A DNA stretch of 64,000 bases, taken from NCBI RefSeq assembly GCF_002814235.1, contig NZ_PHSU01000004.1, forward strand, positions 62,001 through 126,000, read 5' to 3'. How positions within the stretch are numbered: the first letter of the stretch is position 1; each line of letters begins with the position of its first letter. The translations under genes and the position numbers were made by a program. The notes under the pieces were generated by a model that was not told where the DNA came from, searched no databases, and worked only from the letters and a program-made list of their open reading frames with translations. Source of the stretch: Pseudomonas sp. QS1027. Lineage in GTDB: Bacteria > Pseudomonadota > Gammaproteobacteria > Pseudomonadales > Pseudomonadaceae. This document shows, in pieces, positions 23,466-34,082 of the stretch.

Positions 23466-24779
23466 TTATGCACTCTGTTTGGCGGAATCGGCCGCCGCCT
23501 GGGCTTCGAGGGCCTTGCGCCCACGCTTGAGGGCAATCGGTGCCATCTTGCTGCGGTCCAGTTCGCCTTCCCAGGCAGCCACCACCAGCGAGGCGACGGC
23601 GTTGCCGATGATATTGGTCAAGGAGCGACATTCTGCCATGAATCGGTCCACCCCGAGGATCAGCACCATCGCCGCCACTGGTACGGTCGGCACCACCGCC
23701 AGGCTCGCGGCCAGGGCGACGAACCCGGCACCGACCACCGCACCGGCGCCCTTGGAAGTGAGCATGGTCACCGCCAGCAAGGTCAGCTGCTGCTCCAGCG
23801 TCAGGTCGATATTGGTCGCCTGGGCCAGGAACAGCACCGCCAGGGTCATGTAGATATTGGTGCCGTCGAGGTTGAAGGTGTAGCCGGTGGGCACCACGAT
23901 GCCGACCACGCCCTTGGAACAGCCCAGGCTTTCCAGCTTCTGGATAAGCTGCGGCAAGGCCGACTCCGACGAGCTGGTGCCGAGCACTATCAGCAGTTCC
24001 GACTTGATGTAGCCCAGCAGGCGGAAGATGCTGAAACCGGCATAGCGGGCGATGCTGCCCAGTACGCAGGTGATGAAGATGAAGGCTGTCAGATAGAAGG
24101 TGCCGACCAGCTTCATCAGCGGCAGCAGCGAGCCCAGGCCGTATTTGCCGATGGTGAAGGCCATTGCGCCGAACGCACCAATGGGTGCCACCCGGGCAAT
24201 CATGCCGACGATGCGGAAGAACACCTCGCTGGCCTGGTGGATCACGCCGACCAGCGGACGGGCTTTTTCACCGACCATCACCAGCGCCAGGCCGAACAGG
24301 ATCGAGACGAACAGCACCGGCAGGATCTCGCCCTGGGAGAAGGCGTCGAAGAAGGTGGTGGGAATCACATGCAGCAGGAAGCCGGTGATGCCTTCGCCAT
24401 GCTGGGCCTGGCCGACAAAGTTGGCGATGGCCGAGGTGTCGAGGGTTTTCACATCGACGTTGAAACCCGAGCCGGGGTGCAGGACATGGGCGGCCACGAG
24501 GCCGATCGCCAGGGCGAAGGTGGAGACGATCTCGAAGTACAGCAGGGCCTTGCCGCCGACCCGCCCGACCTGTTTTACGTCGTGCATGCTGGTGATGCCG
24601 GAGACCACGGTGCAGAAGATGATCGGGCCGATGATCATCTTGATCAACTTGATGAAACCGTCGCCCAGGGGCTTGAGGTCGATGCCGGTCTGCGGCCAGT
24701 GGTGGCCGATCAGCACCCCCAGCACGATGGCGATGACCACCTGGATATACAGGGTTCCCAGCAGTTTGCGGATTGTCAT
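23466..24779 (-). CDS. dctA: C4-dicarboxylate:cation symporter, DctA family
   Basis: A 437-residue inner-membrane symporter for succinate, malate, fumarate and related acids. Multiple hydrophobic spans, the serine-rich reentrant motif ([13 protein letters not shown]), the [15 protein letters not shown] block and [14 protein letters not shown] are all present. Start MTIRKLLG at 24779; an upstream in-frame ATG at 24821 would add a non-family extension. Pseudomonads often carry several dctA paralogues. The leuCD/LysR context suggests a more specific diacid. Confidence 0.92.
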   Translation of the reverse strand: MTIRKLLGTLYIQVVIAIVLGVLIGHHWPQTGIDLKPLGDGFIKLIKMIIGPIIFCTVVSGITSMHDVKQVGRVGGKALLYFEIVSTFALAIGLVAAHVLHPGSGFNVDVKTLDTSAIANFVGQAQHGEGITGFLLHVIPTTFFDAFSQGEILPVLFVSILFGLALVMVGEKARPLVGVIHQASEVFFRIVGMIARVAPIGAFGAMAFTIGKYGLGSLLPLMKLVGTFYLTAFIFITCVLGSIARYAGFSIFRLLGYIKSELLIVLGTSSSESALPQLIQKLESLGCSKGVVGIVVPTGYTFNLDGTNIYMTLAVLFLAQATNIDLTLEQQLTLLAVTMLTSKGAGAVVGAGFVALAASLAVVPTVPVAAMVLILGVDRFMAECRSLTNIIGNAVASLVVAAWEGELDRSKMAPIALKRGRKALEAQAAADSAKQSA

Positions 24780-24892
24780 TGTTATTGTCTCGTCGCGGGT
24801 TTCGGGGGGGAGAGCGGGCAAGCCAATCCCGTCCGGGCCGTTGGCGGCAGCCCAGGGGGAAGGGGTGGATCAGGTCCTTTGAGTCAGGCTGT

Positions 24893-25768
24893 TCAGCGCA
24901 GGAAGGTCAGGACTTCGCCGAGCAGCTGTTCCGGGATTTCTTCGGCCAGGTAGTGACCGCCGGGCAAGGCCTTGCCCCGTACATCGGTAGCAACCTGCTG
25001 CCATTCGTGCAGCGGGTTGAAGCAGCGGCCGACAGTGCCTTCGGCACCCCAGAGCGCCAGCAGCGGCATATTCAACTGGCGTCCGGCCTCGATGTCGGCG
25101 CGGTCGTGTTCCAGGTCGACGGTGGCGCTGGCGCGGTAGTCTTCGCAGATGCCCCGGGCGCTACCGGGCAGGCTGATGCAGCGCACGTATTCGCTGAAGG
25201 CTTCGTCGGTAAAGGGCTTGAGGCCGGCACTGCGGCTGCCCATCACGCTGCGCAGGTACTGTTCCGGATTGGCTTCGATCAGGGTTTCCGGCAGCGGTGC
25301 CGGGCGGATCAGGAAGAACCAGTGCCAGTAGGCGCGGGCGAAGGCTTCGTCGGTCTGGGCGTACATCGACAGGGTCGGGGCGATATCCAGCAGCACCATG
25401 CGTTGCACGGCCTGAGGGTGGTCGAGGGCCAGGCGATGGGCAACGCGGGCGCCGCGGTCGTGGGCCAGGACCGAGAATTCGCTGAAACCCAGGGAGTCCA
25501 TCAGGGCCACGCCGTCGCGGCCCATCTCGCGTTTGGAATAGTTGAGGTGTTGCTCGTCGGCCGCTGGCCGGGCGCTGTCGCCATAGCCGCGCAGGTCGGC
25601 GGCGACCACGGTGAAGTGCTTGGCCAAGTCGCCTGCGATCTTGTGCCAGATGACATGCGTCTGCGGGTGGCCGTGCAGCAGGAGCAGGCCCGGCCCGTTG
25701 CCGCCGATGCGGTAGGCAATGTCCACACCGTTGACGTGGCGCTGGTCTTTCTGGAATCCGGCGAACAT
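24893..25768 (-). CDS. Alpha/beta hydrolase, fluoroacetate dehalogenase-like
   Basis: A 291-residue hydrolase. Asp104 (AHDRGARVA) is the expected nucleophile, with Arg105 and Arg108 matching the carboxylate-binding pair of fluoroacetate/haloacetate dehalogenases. His149-Trp150 (AYWHWFF) matches the halide pocket, Asp128 the acid and His272 (GGHYLAEE) the base. It would cleave 2-haloacids to 2-hydroxyacids. Start at 25768; longer upstream frame lacks support. Divergent from the AraC gene. Epoxide hydrolase or simple esterase activity cannot be excluded. Confidence 0.8.
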   Translation of the reverse strand: MFAGFQKDQRHVNGVDIAYRIGGNGPGLLLLHGHPQTHVIWHKIAGDLAKHFTVVAADLRGYGDSARPAADEQHLNYSKREMGRDGVALMDSLGFSEFSVLAHDRGARVAHRLALDHPQAVQRMVLLDIAPTLSMYAQTDEAFARAYWHWFFLIRPAPLPETLIEANPEQYLRSVMGSRSAGLKPFTDEAFSEYVRCISLPGSARGICEDYRASATVDLEHDRADIEAGRQLNMPLLALWGAEGTVGRCFNPLHEWQQVATDVRGKALPGGHYLAEEIPEQLLGEVLTFLR

Positions 25769-25922
25769 GGAGTGACTCCTTATGATTGTTGTGTACATCC
25801 TAAGACCCACAGCGCACGGGGCAAGGCGCAAAGCGTGGTGCGCTTGTTCATGAAGTGTGTTGGGTCGCGGCACTGTTAAGATAGCCGGCACACGGATCAG
25901 TACAGGGCTCGAGTGACGGCCA

Positions 25923-26939
25923 ATGTCGGAAAAAGACACCATCTCCATCCATCTGGTGCATGAGGCACTGTTGCAGAGTTGCGCCCCCGGTGCGGACACC
26001 GTGCAGGTGCTGGACAAGGTCGGGATCGACTCGACGCTGCTGGAACAGCCTGATGCCCGGGTGCCGGCCAGCGACTATGCGCGCTTGTGGCGTCTGTTGG
26101 CGCGGCGCAACGATGACGAATTCTTCGGCATGGACCCGCGCAAGCTGCGCGCCGGCAGCTTCGCCTACCTGTGCCGCGCCGGGATGGCGCAGCCGACGGT
26201 GGCAGCCGGGTTGGACTCGGTGCTGGATTTCCTCTCGTTGATGCTTGAACGTCTGCCGGCGCAACTGGTGCGCCAGCAAAGCCTGGCGGAAATCGTCCTG
26301 CTGGAGCCGGAAGGCGAGGGGCGACGGCCGTTTACCTATTTCGCCTACTGGATGATCGTCCATGGCGTGGCCTGCTGGCTGGCCGGGCGGCGTATTCCGA
26401 TCCTGGCCATCGAGCTGCACTGCGCCGAGCCGGATTACTGCGAGGACTATCGGGTGATGTTTTCCGAGAACCTGCGTTTTGACCGGCCGCGCACGCGGAT
26501 GATCTTTTCCGCCGACTGCCTGGATCTGCCGATCAAGCGCAGTGCCGAGGAACTGCAACGCTTCCTGGCGCTGGCGCCGGCCAATATCCTGGTCAAGTAC
26601 CGCGATGCCCAGAGCCTGGCCAGCCGGATCAAGCTGGACCTGCGCCAGCTGCCGGCTGAAGACTGGCCGGAAACCGAAGGCCTGGCCGTGCAATTGTGCA
26701 TGTCGGCCTCGACCTTGCGCCGGCGGCTGGCGGAAGAGGGGCAGACCTACCAGGGCCTCAAGGACAACGTGCGCAAGGAGTGGGCGATTGCCTGGCTGGC
26801 GGAGCCGTCGATCAGCTTTGCCGAGATCGCCACCCGGCTGGGCTTTGCCGACGCCAGTTCGTTCTACAAGGCCTTTCGCAAATGGTCCGGTTCCAACCCG
26901 GGGCATTACCGCAGCCTGATTCTCAACGAGGCGCACTAG
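25923..26939 (+). CDS. AraC-family transcriptional regulator
   Basis: A 338-residue regulator with an N-terminal arabinose-binding-like domain of the OruR/ArgR-type architecture (VHEALLQSCAPGADTVQVLDKVGID) and two C-terminal HTH motifs (MSASTLRRRLAEEGQTYQGLK; ISFAEIATRLGFADASSFYKAFRKWSG). It is read in the same direction as the acyl-CoA operon 128 nt downstream and is the obvious candidate activator, responding to an acid or acyl-CoA. Confidence 0.88.
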   Translation: MSEKDTISIHLVHEALLQSCAPGADTVQVLDKVGIDSTLLEQPDARVPASDYARLWRLLARRNDDEFFGMDPRKLRAGSFAYLCRAGMAQPTVAAGLDSVLDFLSLMLERLPAQLVRQQSLAEIVLLEPEGEGRRPFTYFAYWMIVHGVACWLAGRRIPILAIELHCAEPDYCEDYRVMFSENLRFDRPRTRMIFSADCLDLPIKRSAEELQRFLALAPANILVKYRDAQSLASRIKLDLRQLPAEDWPETEGLAVQLCMSASTLRRRLAEEGQTYQGLKDNVRKEWAIAWLAEPSISFAEIATRLGFADASSFYKAFRKWSGSNPGHYRSLILNEAH

Positions 26940-27066
26940 GCCGTTATTGGCCAAACCAGTCAATCAGGTTGAAAGCTTTGACCATTGTCCCAAGTCCCTG
27001 ACAGCGCGACTATTTCCAGGATTTTTCTACGGTTCCTTCCAATAACAAGACCGAGAGATTCTGGAT

Positions 27067-28713
27067 ATGCGCGATTATCAGACTGCTACCGCGGAATTCG
27101 ATTATCAGCAAGCGGCCCAAGCGGGCCTCAAAGGGACTTTGACGGCGCTCAACGCCTGTATCGAATGCTGCGACCGGCATGCCTTGCCGGGGCATATTGC
27201 GCTGTTCTGGGAAGGCCGCGACGGCAGCAGTGCGATCTACACTTTCAGTGAATTGCAGGACAAGGCCGCGCGTTTCGCCAACTTCCTGCTGACCCAGGGC
27301 GTGCGCCGTGGCGACAGGGTCGCCGCGCTGTTGCCGCGCAATGTCGAACTCTTGATCACGCTGTTCGCCACCTGGCGCATCGGCGCCGTCTACCAGCCTC
27401 TGTTTACCGCTTTCGGCCCCAAGTCCATCGAGCACCGCCTGGGCAGCTCCGGGGCCAAGCTGGTGGTTACCGATGCCGCCAACCGCGACAAGCTCAGCGA
27501 AGTCGCCGACTGCCCGGCCATCGTCACGGTCGGCGGCCCCAAAGGGCAGGGCATCGTGCGCGGTGATTTCAGCTTCTGGGCCGAACTGGATAACCATCCG
27601 GCCTACTGCGAGCCGGTATTGCTCACCGGCGAAGACCCGTTCCTGCTGATGTTCACCTCGGGTACCACCGGCCCGGCGAAACCCCTGGAAGTACCGCTCA
27701 AGGCGATCATCGCGTTCCAGAACTACACCCGCGACGCGGTCGACCTGCGCCCTGAAGACGCGTTCTGGAATGTCGCCGATCCGGGTTGGGCCTACGGCCT
27801 CTACTTCGGCATCACCGGGCCGCTGGGTATGGGCCACCCGATCACCTTCTACGATGGCCCGTTCACGGTGGAAAGCACCTGCCGGATCATCGAGAAATAC
27901 GGCATCACCAACCTCACCGGGTCGCCCACCGCCTACCGCCTGCTGATTGCCGCCGGCGAGGCCTTCTCCAGCAAGATCAAGGGCCGCCTGCGGGTGGTCA
28001 GCAGTGCCGGCGAGCCGCTCAACCCGGAGGTGATCCGCTGGTTCGCCGAAAACCTGGGGGTGACCATTCTCGACCATTACGGCCAGACCGAAATGGGCAT
28101 GGTGCTGTGCAATCACCACGGCCTTGAGCACCCGGTGCATATCGGCTCCGCGGGGTTCGCGTCCCCTGGGCATCGTATCGTGGTGCTGGACGAACAGCAG
28201 CGCGAGCTGGATATCGGGCAACCGGGGATTCTCGCGTTGGATCGTTCCCGGTCGCCGATGTTCTGGTTCAACGGCTACCAGGGTTTCGAGACCAAGGCTT
28301 TTGTCGGCCAGTACTACCTCAGCGGTGACACCGTGGAACTGAATCCGGACGGCAGTATCAGCTTTGTCGGGCGCAGCGATGATGTGATTACCACCTCGGG
28401 CTATCGGGTCGGCCCGTTCGATGTCGAAAGCGCCCTGGTGGAGCACCCGGCCGTGGTGGAGGCGGCGGTGGTCGGTAAGCCTTGCCCGGAGCGCACCGAG
28501 GTGGTGAAGGCCTTTGTCGTGCTCAACGCGCGCTACCGTGCCGAGCCACAGTTGGCCGAGGAGTTGCGCCTGTATGTGCGCAAGCGCCTGGCGGCCCATG
28601 CCTACCCACGGGAAATCGAATTCGTCGACGAACTGCCCAAGACCCCGAGCGGCAAGTTGCAGCGTTTTATCTTGCGTAATCAGGAAATCGCCAAGGCCCA
28701 GGCCGGGACCTGA
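27067..28713 (+). CDS. AMP-forming acyl-CoA ligase (medium/short-chain, MACS-like)
   Basis: A 548-residue adenylate-forming enzyme that activates a carboxylic acid to its acyl-CoA. Core motifs: [15 protein letters not shown] (P-loop-like), [10 protein letters not shown], the hinge [23 protein letters not shown] and the C-terminal catalytic lysine region [10 protein letters not shown]. First gene of a five-gene beta-oxidation operon, so the substrate is probably a short or branched fatty acid that the downstream enzymes then oxidise. Confidence 0.88.
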   Translation: MRDYQTATAEFDYQQAAQAGLKGTLTALNACIECCDRHALPGHIALFWEGRDGSSAIYTFSELQDKAARFANFLLTQGVRRGDRVAALLPRNVELLITLFATWRIGAVYQPLFTAFGPKSIEHRLGSSGAKLVVTDAANRDKLSEVADCPAIVTVGGPKGQGIVRGDFSFWAELDNHPAYCEPVLLTGEDPFLLMFTSGTTGPAKPLEVPLKAIIAFQNYTRDAVDLRPEDAFWNVADPGWAYGLYFGITGPLGMGHPITFYDGPFTVESTCRIIEKYGITNLTGSPTAYRLLIAAGEAFSSKIKGRLRVVSSAGEPLNPEVIRWFAENLGVTILDHYGQTEMGMVLCNHHGLEHPVHIGSAGFASPGHRIVVLDEQQRELDIGQPGILALDRSRSPMFWFNGYQGFETKAFVGQYYLSGDTVELNPDGSISFVGRSDDVITTSGYRVGPFDVESALVEHPAVVEAAVVGKPCPERTEVVKAFVVLNARYRAEPQLAEELRLYVRKRLAAHAYPREIEFVDELPKTPSGKLQRFILRNQEIAKAQAGT

Positions 28714-28760
28714 ATACACGGTCATCAGAATTATTGACGGTTTTAACGAAGGACAATGCA

Positions 28761-29528
28761 ATGGATATCAAAGACAAGGCTTTCATGGTCAGTGGCGGGG
28801 CTTCCGGCCTCGGTGCGGCCTCCGCCGAAATGCTGGTAGCCGCCGGCGCCAAGGTGATGTTGGTGGACCTCAATGCCGAGGCTGTCGCCGCCCAGGCGAA
28901 AAAGCTCGGCGCGCAAGCCCGCAGCGTGGTCGCGGACATCACTCAGGAAGCCCAGGCCCAGGCGGCGGTCCAGGCCGCGGTCGAGGCCTTCGGCGGCCTG
29001 CACGGGCTGGTCAACTGCGCAGGTATCGTGCGCGGCGAAAAGATCCTCGGCAAGAACGGCCCGCACCTGCTGGAAAGCTTCAGTCAGGTGATCAACGTCA
29101 ACCTGATCGGCAGCTTCAACCTGTTGCGCCTGGCTGCTGCCGCCATCGCCGAGACCGAGGCGAATGCCGACGGCGAGCGTGGAGTGATCATCAATACCGC
29201 TTCCGCCGCCGCCTATGACGGGCAGATCGGCCAGGCCGCCTACGCTGCGTCCAAGGGCGCCATTGTCAGCCTGACCCTGCCGGCCGCCCGTGAACTGGCG
29301 CGTTTCGGCATCCGTGTAATGACCATCGCCCCGGGCATTTTCGAAACCCCGATGATGGCCGGCATGAGCCCCGAAGTCCGCGCCTCGCTCGCGGCCGGCG
29401 TGCCATTCCCGCCACGCCTGGGCAAGCCTGCCGAGTACGCCGCGCTGGTGCGGCACATCATTGAAAACAGCATGCTCAATGGCGAGGTGATCCGTCTCGA
29501 CGGTGCCTTGCGCATGGCCGCGAAATAG
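28761..29528 (+). CDS. SDR-family 3-hydroxyacyl-CoA dehydrogenase (type II)
   Basis: A 255-residue short-chain dehydrogenase; ATG 28761 follows GAAGGAC (an upstream in-frame TTG at 28734 is unlikely). NAD-binding GGASGLGAA, catalytic Ser in [10 protein letters not shown] and YAASK. Resembles HSD10-type enzymes, which oxidise 3-hydroxy-2-methylbutyryl-CoA in isoleucine breakdown. Lies between ligase and thiolase. Confidence 0.85.
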   Translation: MDIKDKAFMVSGGASGLGAASAEMLVAAGAKVMLVDLNAEAVAAQAKKLGAQARSVVADITQEAQAQAAVQAAVEAFGGLHGLVNCAGIVRGEKILGKNGPHLLESFSQVINVNLIGSFNLLRLAAAAIAETEANADGERGVIINTASAAAYDGQIGQAAYAASKGAIVSLTLPAARELARFGIRVMTIAPGIFETPMMAGMSPEVRASLAAGVPFPPRLGKPAEYAALVRHIIENSMLNGEVIRLDGALRMAAK

Positions 29529-29539
29529 GAGAATCGATC

Positions 29540-30730
29540 ATGACTACCCACGATCCCATTGTTATCGTCAGTGCCGTGCGCACCCCCATGGGCGGCTTCC
29601 AGGGCGACCTGAAAAGCCTCACAGCGCCGCAACTGGGCGCCGCGGCGATCCGTGCCGCCGTCGAGCGCGCGGAAGTGGCGCCGGACGAAGTCGAGCACGT
29701 GCTGTTCGGCTGCGTGCTGTCCGCCGGCCTCGGCCAGGCCCCGGCCCGCCAGGCAGCCCTCGGCGCCGGGCTGGACAAGTCGACCCGCTGCACCACCCTG
29801 AACAAGATGTGCGGTTCCGGCATGGAGGCGACCATTCTCGCCCATGACATGCTGGTGGCCGGCAGCGCCGATGTGGTGGTGGCCGGGGGCATGGAAAGCA
29901 TGTCCAACGCGCCGTACCTGCTGGACCGCGCCCGCAGCGGCTACCGCATGGGCCACGGCCAGGTGCTCGACCATATGTTCCTCGACGGCCTGGAAGACGC
30001 CTACGACAAGGGGCGCCTGATGGGCACCTTCGCCGAGGACTGCGCCGAAAGCCACGGCTTCAGCCGTGAAACCCAGGACGCTTTTGCCGTGGCCTCCCTG
30101 ACCCGTGCCCAAGAGGCAATCAGCGAGGGCCGTTTCCGTGCGGAAATCGTGCCGCTGACGGTCACCGTGGGCAAGGAGCAGCGGCTGATCAGCGACGACG
30201 AACAGCCACCCAAGGCCAAGCTGGACAAGATTGCCAGCCTGAAACCGGCGTTCCGCCCGGGTGGCACGGTCACGGCGGCGAACTCCAGTTCGATTTCCGA
30301 CGGCGCAGCGGCGTTGGTGTTGATGCGTCAGTCCGAAGCGCAGAAACGTGGCCTCACCCCCCTGGCGGTGATTCGCGGGCATGCGGCGTTCGCCGATACC
30401 CCGGGCCTGTTCCCGGTGGCACCAGTGGGCGCGATCCAGAAGTTGATGAAAAAGACTGGCTGGTCCCTGGACCAGGTCGATCGCTTTGAAATCAACGAAG
30501 CCTTCGCCGTGGTCACCCTGGTGACCATGCAGAAGCTCGAGCTGCACCACGACAAGGTCAACGTCCACGGCGGCGCCTGTGCCCTCGGCCATCCGATCGG
30601 TGCGTCCGGCGCGCGGATCCTGGTAAGCCTGCTTTCGGCCCTGCGCCAGAAAGGCCTGAAGCGTGGGGTCGCGGCCATCTGCATCGGCGGCGGTGAAGCC
30701 ACGGCCATGGCCGTCGAGTGCCTGTACTAG
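29540..30730 (+). CDS. Thiolase (acetyl-CoA C-acyltransferase)
   Basis: A 396-residue thiolase with active-site Cys in [37 protein letters not shown] and the second Cys in [12 protein letters not shown]. It cleaves 3-ketoacyl-CoA (2-methylacetoacetyl-CoA or similar) with CoA to acetyl-CoA plus a shortened acyl-CoA. AGGAG before the ATG; 11 nt after the SDR gene. Confidence 0.92.
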   Translation: MTTHDPIVIVSAVRTPMGGFQGDLKSLTAPQLGAAAIRAAVERAEVAPDEVEHVLFGCVLSAGLGQAPARQAALGAGLDKSTRCTTLNKMCGSGMEATILAHDMLVAGSADVVVAGGMESMSNAPYLLDRARSGYRMGHGQVLDHMFLDGLEDAYDKGRLMGTFAEDCAESHGFSRETQDAFAVASLTRAQEAISEGRFRAEIVPLTVTVGKEQRLISDDEQPPKAKLDKIASLKPAFRPGGTVTAANSSSISDGAAALVLMRQSEAQKRGLTPLAVIRGHAAFADTPGLFPVAPVGAIQKLMKKTGWSLDQVDRFEINEAFAVVTLVTMQKLELHHDKVNVHGGACALGHPIGASGARILVSLLSALRQKGLKRGVAAICIGGGEATAMAVECLY

Positions 30731-30738
30731 GAGTTGTC

Positions 30739-31866
30739 ATGTTACCCAGCGATGAACAACAACAGATCGCCGAAGCGGCCCGGGATTTTTCCCAGGAACG
30801 CCTGAAACCCTTCGCCGCCGAATGGGACCGCGAGCACCGCTTTCCGAAGGAGGCCATCGGCGAAATGGCCGGGTTGGGTTTTTTCGGCATGCTGGTCCCG
30901 GAGCAGTGGGGCGGCTGCGACACCGGCTACCTGGCGTACGCCATGGCCCTGGAAGAGATCGCCGCCGGCGACGGTGCCTGCTCGACCATCATGAGCGTGC
31001 ACAATTCGGTTGGCTGCGTGCCGATCCTCAAGTTCGGTACCGAGGAGCAGAAAGCCCGTTTCCTGCCGCCACTGGCCAGCGGCGCCATGCTCGGCGCCTT
31101 CGCCCTGACCGAACCCCAGGCCGGCTCCGATGCCAGCGGCCTGAAGACCCGCGCCAGGCTTGAGGGCGACCACTATGTGCTGAACGGCTGCAAGCAGTTC
31201 ATCACTTCCGGGCAGAACGCCGGGGTGGTGATCGTCTTCGCCGTGACCGATCCGGCCGCGGGCAAGCGTGGTATCAGCGCCTTTATCGTACCCACCGACT
31301 CGTCGGGCTATATCGTCGCCCGGGTCGAGGACAAGCTCGGCCAGCATGCCTCCGACACCTGCCAGATTCTCTTCGAAGACGTGAAGGTGCCCGTGGCCAA
31401 CCGCCTGGGCGAGGAGGGCGAGGGTTACCGTATCGCCCTGGCCAATCTGGAAGGTGGCCGGGTCGGTATCGCCGCGCAATCGGTGGGCATGGCCCGGGCC
31501 GCTTTCGAGGCCGCCCGCGACTATGCCCGAGAGCGGGAAAGTTTCGGCAAGCCGATTATCGAGCACCAGGCCGTGGCCTTCCGCCTGGCGGACATGGCCA
31601 CCCAGATCGCCGTGGCCCGGCAGATGGTGCATTACGCCGCCGCCCTGCGTGACAGCGGCAAACCGGCGCTGGTGGAGGCCTCCATGGCCAAGCTGTTCGC
31701 TTCGGAAATGGCCGAGAAGGTCTGCTCCCAAGCCTTGCAAACCCTGGGCGGCTATGGCTATTTGAGCGACTTCCCGTTGGAGCGGATCTACCGCGACGTG
31801 CGGGTCTGCCAGATTTACGAAGGCACCAGTGACATTCAGCGCATGGTCATTTCGCGCAACCTGTGA
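30739..31866 (+). CDS. Acyl-CoA dehydrogenase
   Basis: A 375-residue FAD enzyme; ATG 30739 has GGAG upstream. Signatures: [12 protein letters not shown], the FAD loop [14 protein letters not shown], and catalytic glutamate in [15 protein letters not shown]. Introduces the alpha-beta double bond; length and sequence fit short/branched-chain members. Electron acceptor ETF expected. Part of the same operon. Confidence 0.9.
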   Translation: MLPSDEQQQIAEAARDFSQERLKPFAAEWDREHRFPKEAIGEMAGLGFFGMLVPEQWGGCDTGYLAYAMALEEIAAGDGACSTIMSVHNSVGCVPILKFGTEEQKARFLPPLASGAMLGAFALTEPQAGSDASGLKTRARLEGDHYVLNGCKQFITSGQNAGVVIVFAVTDPAAGKRGISAFIVPTDSSGYIVARVEDKLGQHASDTCQILFEDVKVPVANRLGEEGEGYRIALANLEGGRVGIAAQSVGMARAAFEAARDYARERESFGKPIIEHQAVAFRLADMATQIAVARQMVHYAAALRDSGKPALVEASMAKLFASEMAEKVCSQALQTLGGYGYLSDFPLERIYRDVRVCQIYEGTSDIQRMVISRNL

Positions 31867-31881
31867 TCAAGGAATCTATCG

Positions 31882-32655
31882 ATGAGTTATGAAACCATTC
31901 TGTTGGACATCAAGGACCGTGTCGGCCTGATTACCCTGAACCGCCCGCAGGCGCTCAACGCCCTGAATGCGCAGATCGTCAGCGAACTGAACCAGGCGCT
32001 GGACACCCTCGAAGCCGATCCGAACATCGGCTGCATCGTCCTGACCGGATCGAGAAAAGCCTTTGCGGCTGGTGCCGATATCAAGGAAATGGCCGAGCTG
32101 ACCTACCCGCAGATCTACCTGGACGACCTGTTCAGCGACAGCGACCGGGTGGCCAACCGACGCAAGCCGATTATCGCCGCGGTGTCCGGTTTTGCCCTGG
32201 GCGGCGGCTGTGAACTGGCGCTGATGTGCGACTTTATCCTGGCCGGTGACAACGCCAAGTTCGGCCAGCCGGAAATCAACCTCGGCGTGCTGCCGGGCAT
32301 GGGCGGCACCCAGCGCCTGACCCGCGCGGTGGGCAAGGCCAAGGCCATGGAAATGTGCCTGACCGGGCGCTTTATCGATGCCGTGGAAGCCGAGCGTTGC
32401 GGGATCGTGGCGCGGATCGTGCCGACCGATGAGCTGCTGGAGGAGGCGCTGAAGGTGGCGGCGTTGATTGCCAGCAAGTCGGTGCCGATCAGCATGATGG
32501 TCAAGGAAAGCGTCAATCGCGCGTTTGAAGTCAGCCTGTCGGAAGGTGTGCGTTTCGAGCGCCGGGTATTCCACGCGGCGTTCGCGACCCAGGATCAGAA
32601 GGAAGGCATGGCGGCGTTTGTTGCCAAGCGTGAGGCGCAGTTCAAGGATCGTTGA
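31882..32655 (+). CDS. Enoyl-CoA hydratase
   Basis: A 257-residue crotonase-fold protein. Oxyanion loop [14 protein letters not shown] and [21 protein letters not shown], with catalytic glutamates in [15 protein letters not shown]. Hydrates 2-enoyl-CoA to 3-hydroxyacyl-CoA. AAGGA before the ATG and 15 nt after the dehydrogenase. It completes the set of ligase, dehydrogenase, hydratase, SDR and thiolase, an order also known in Pseudomonas putida for the fadDx/fadB2x/fadAx/fadB1x locus. Confidence 0.92.
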   Translation: MSYETILLDIKDRVGLITLNRPQALNALNAQIVSELNQALDTLEADPNIGCIVLTGSRKAFAAGADIKEMAELTYPQIYLDDLFSDSDRVANRRKPIIAAVSGFALGGGCELALMCDFILAGDNAKFGQPEINLGVLPGMGGTQRLTRAVGKAKAMEMCLTGRFIDAVEAERCGIVARIVPTDELLEEALKVAALIASKSVPISMMVKESVNRAFEVSLSEGVRFERRVFHAAFATQDQKEGMAAFVAKREAQFKDR

Positions 32656-32831
32656 GGCGTCCTGTTCCCGTCAGGGATGGGTCTGGATTTACGCGAGTAA
32701 ACTCGGACCTGTCCCACAATCTTTGAAGATAGGTCCTGTTGAGGCAGTAACGCCTTCGTAGAAAGATCGCTTGTTCACTACAGGCGGGTGTCATCGGCAC
32801 CCTTCGATCTCTCTATCTGAAGGACGTTGCT

Positions 32832-34082
32832 ATGGATGTTTTTGCCAAGTGGTCACGTATGTTCTGCAGGGGCGGTTTTATCGCGATTGTCCTGTTGAGC
32901 GCCTCCACTGTTTGTGTGGCCGCCACAAGCCCGGGGGCCGAGATCCGTTTTGGTGTCGAAGCCCTGGTCCCTCCGTTCGAAAGTCGCAATGCACAAGGCG
33001 AGTTGGTTGGCCTGAACATCGAGCTGGGCAATGCCCTCTGTTCCGAGCTCAAGCGCAGTTGCGTCTGGGTCGACCAGGACTATGGGGGAATGATTCCGGG
33101 GCTCGAAGCCGGAAAATTCGATGCGATCATGCCCATGACCCCGACGCCCGAGCGCCGCCAGAAGATCGACTTCAGCGATCCGCTCTACTCGCTGAGCAGC
33201 CGCCTGGTTGCGCGCAAGGGCAGCGGCCTGCTACCGGATGTCACCTCGCTCAAGGGCAGGACGATCGGTGTGTTGAGGGGGACCAACCGTGAGGCTTACG
33301 CAAAAGCCCGGTGGGGAGCGCAGGGTATTGCCATTCGCAGTTACGCCTTGAACGATGAACTTGCTCGCAGCTTGCAGGCCGGTGAAATCGACGCCACGTT
33401 GCAGGACACCCTGGAAATCGCCGAAGCCTTTTTGAAAACACCGCAGGGCAAGGATTTCGAATTTACCGGCCCCGTGGTGATCGATGAACGCCTGGGCAGC
33501 GCGGTTGCCATCGGTGTGCGTCAGCAGGACCGGGAGCTGCGCGAAGCACTGAACCGGGCGTTGCAGTCGCTCAAGGATTCAGGCCAGTACGCGGCCATTG
33601 TTTCCCGTTATCTGCCTGAGTGGTCTGCTGCCACGCGGCGGCCCAAGCTGCAATTTCTGGGCGAACAACCGAGTCTGCCGTTTTCCGAAGTGGTCCGTGT
33701 CGGCGAGTGGCTATATCTGTCGGGTGTGCTGGGTAGCGATGATGCCGGCAAGCTGGTGAGTGGCGGTATTCGGGGGGAGATGGAGCAGACCTTGAAGCGG
33801 ATACGCGGGACGCTGGAGCGCAACGGCTCGTCCATGGAAAACGTCGCGAGGTGTACGGTGATCCTCGCCGATATCAAGGATTTTGCCGCGATGAACGACG
33901 TGTACATGCAGCACTTCAAGGCCGGCAGTCGACCGGCACGGACCACCTTCCAGGCCGGCAAGCTACTGATGGATGCGCGGGTGGAGGTGGAGTGCCAGGC
34001 GTTGGTCAAACCAGATAGTGCTTCAGTTCCCGGGCAATCAGCATCCGTTGAATCTCACTGGACCCTTCATAGATCTGGGTGA
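32832..34082 (+). CDS. Exported fusion: periplasmic solute-binding domain + RidA/YjgF domain
   Basis: A 416-residue protein; ATG 32832 follows AAGGA. A signal peptide (residues about 1-30, ending VCVA) is followed by a family 3 amino-acid-binding domain (about 36-262; [37 protein letters not shown]). Residues about 280-393 are a RidA domain, keeping Arg370 (RPARTTF) and Glu385 (VEVECQAL), equivalent to Escherichia coli RidA Arg105 and Glu120. RidA deaminates reactive enamines/imines, normally in the cytoplasm. The last about 23 residues lie antisense to the facing gene and may be a readthrough tail. The binding domain resembles the one at 36763. Confidence 0.85.
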   Translation: MDVFAKWSRMFCRGGFIAIVLLSASTVCVAATSPGAEIRFGVEALVPPFESRNAQGELVGLNIELGNALCSELKRSCVWVDQDYGGMIPGLEAGKFDAIMPMTPTPERRQKIDFSDPLYSLSSRLVARKGSGLLPDVTSLKGRTIGVLRGTNREAYAKARWGAQGIAIRSYALNDELARSLQAGEIDATLQDTLEIAEAFLKTPQGKDFEFTGPVVIDERLGSAVAIGVRQQDRELREALNRALQSLKDSGQYAAIVSRYLPEWSAATRRPKLQFLGEQPSLPFSEVVRVGEWLYLSGVLGSDDAGKLVSGGIRGEMEQTLKRIRGTLERNGSSMENVARCTVILADIKDFAAMNDVYMQHFKAGSRPARTTFQAGKLLMDARVEVECQALVKPDSASVPGQSASVESHWTLHRSG

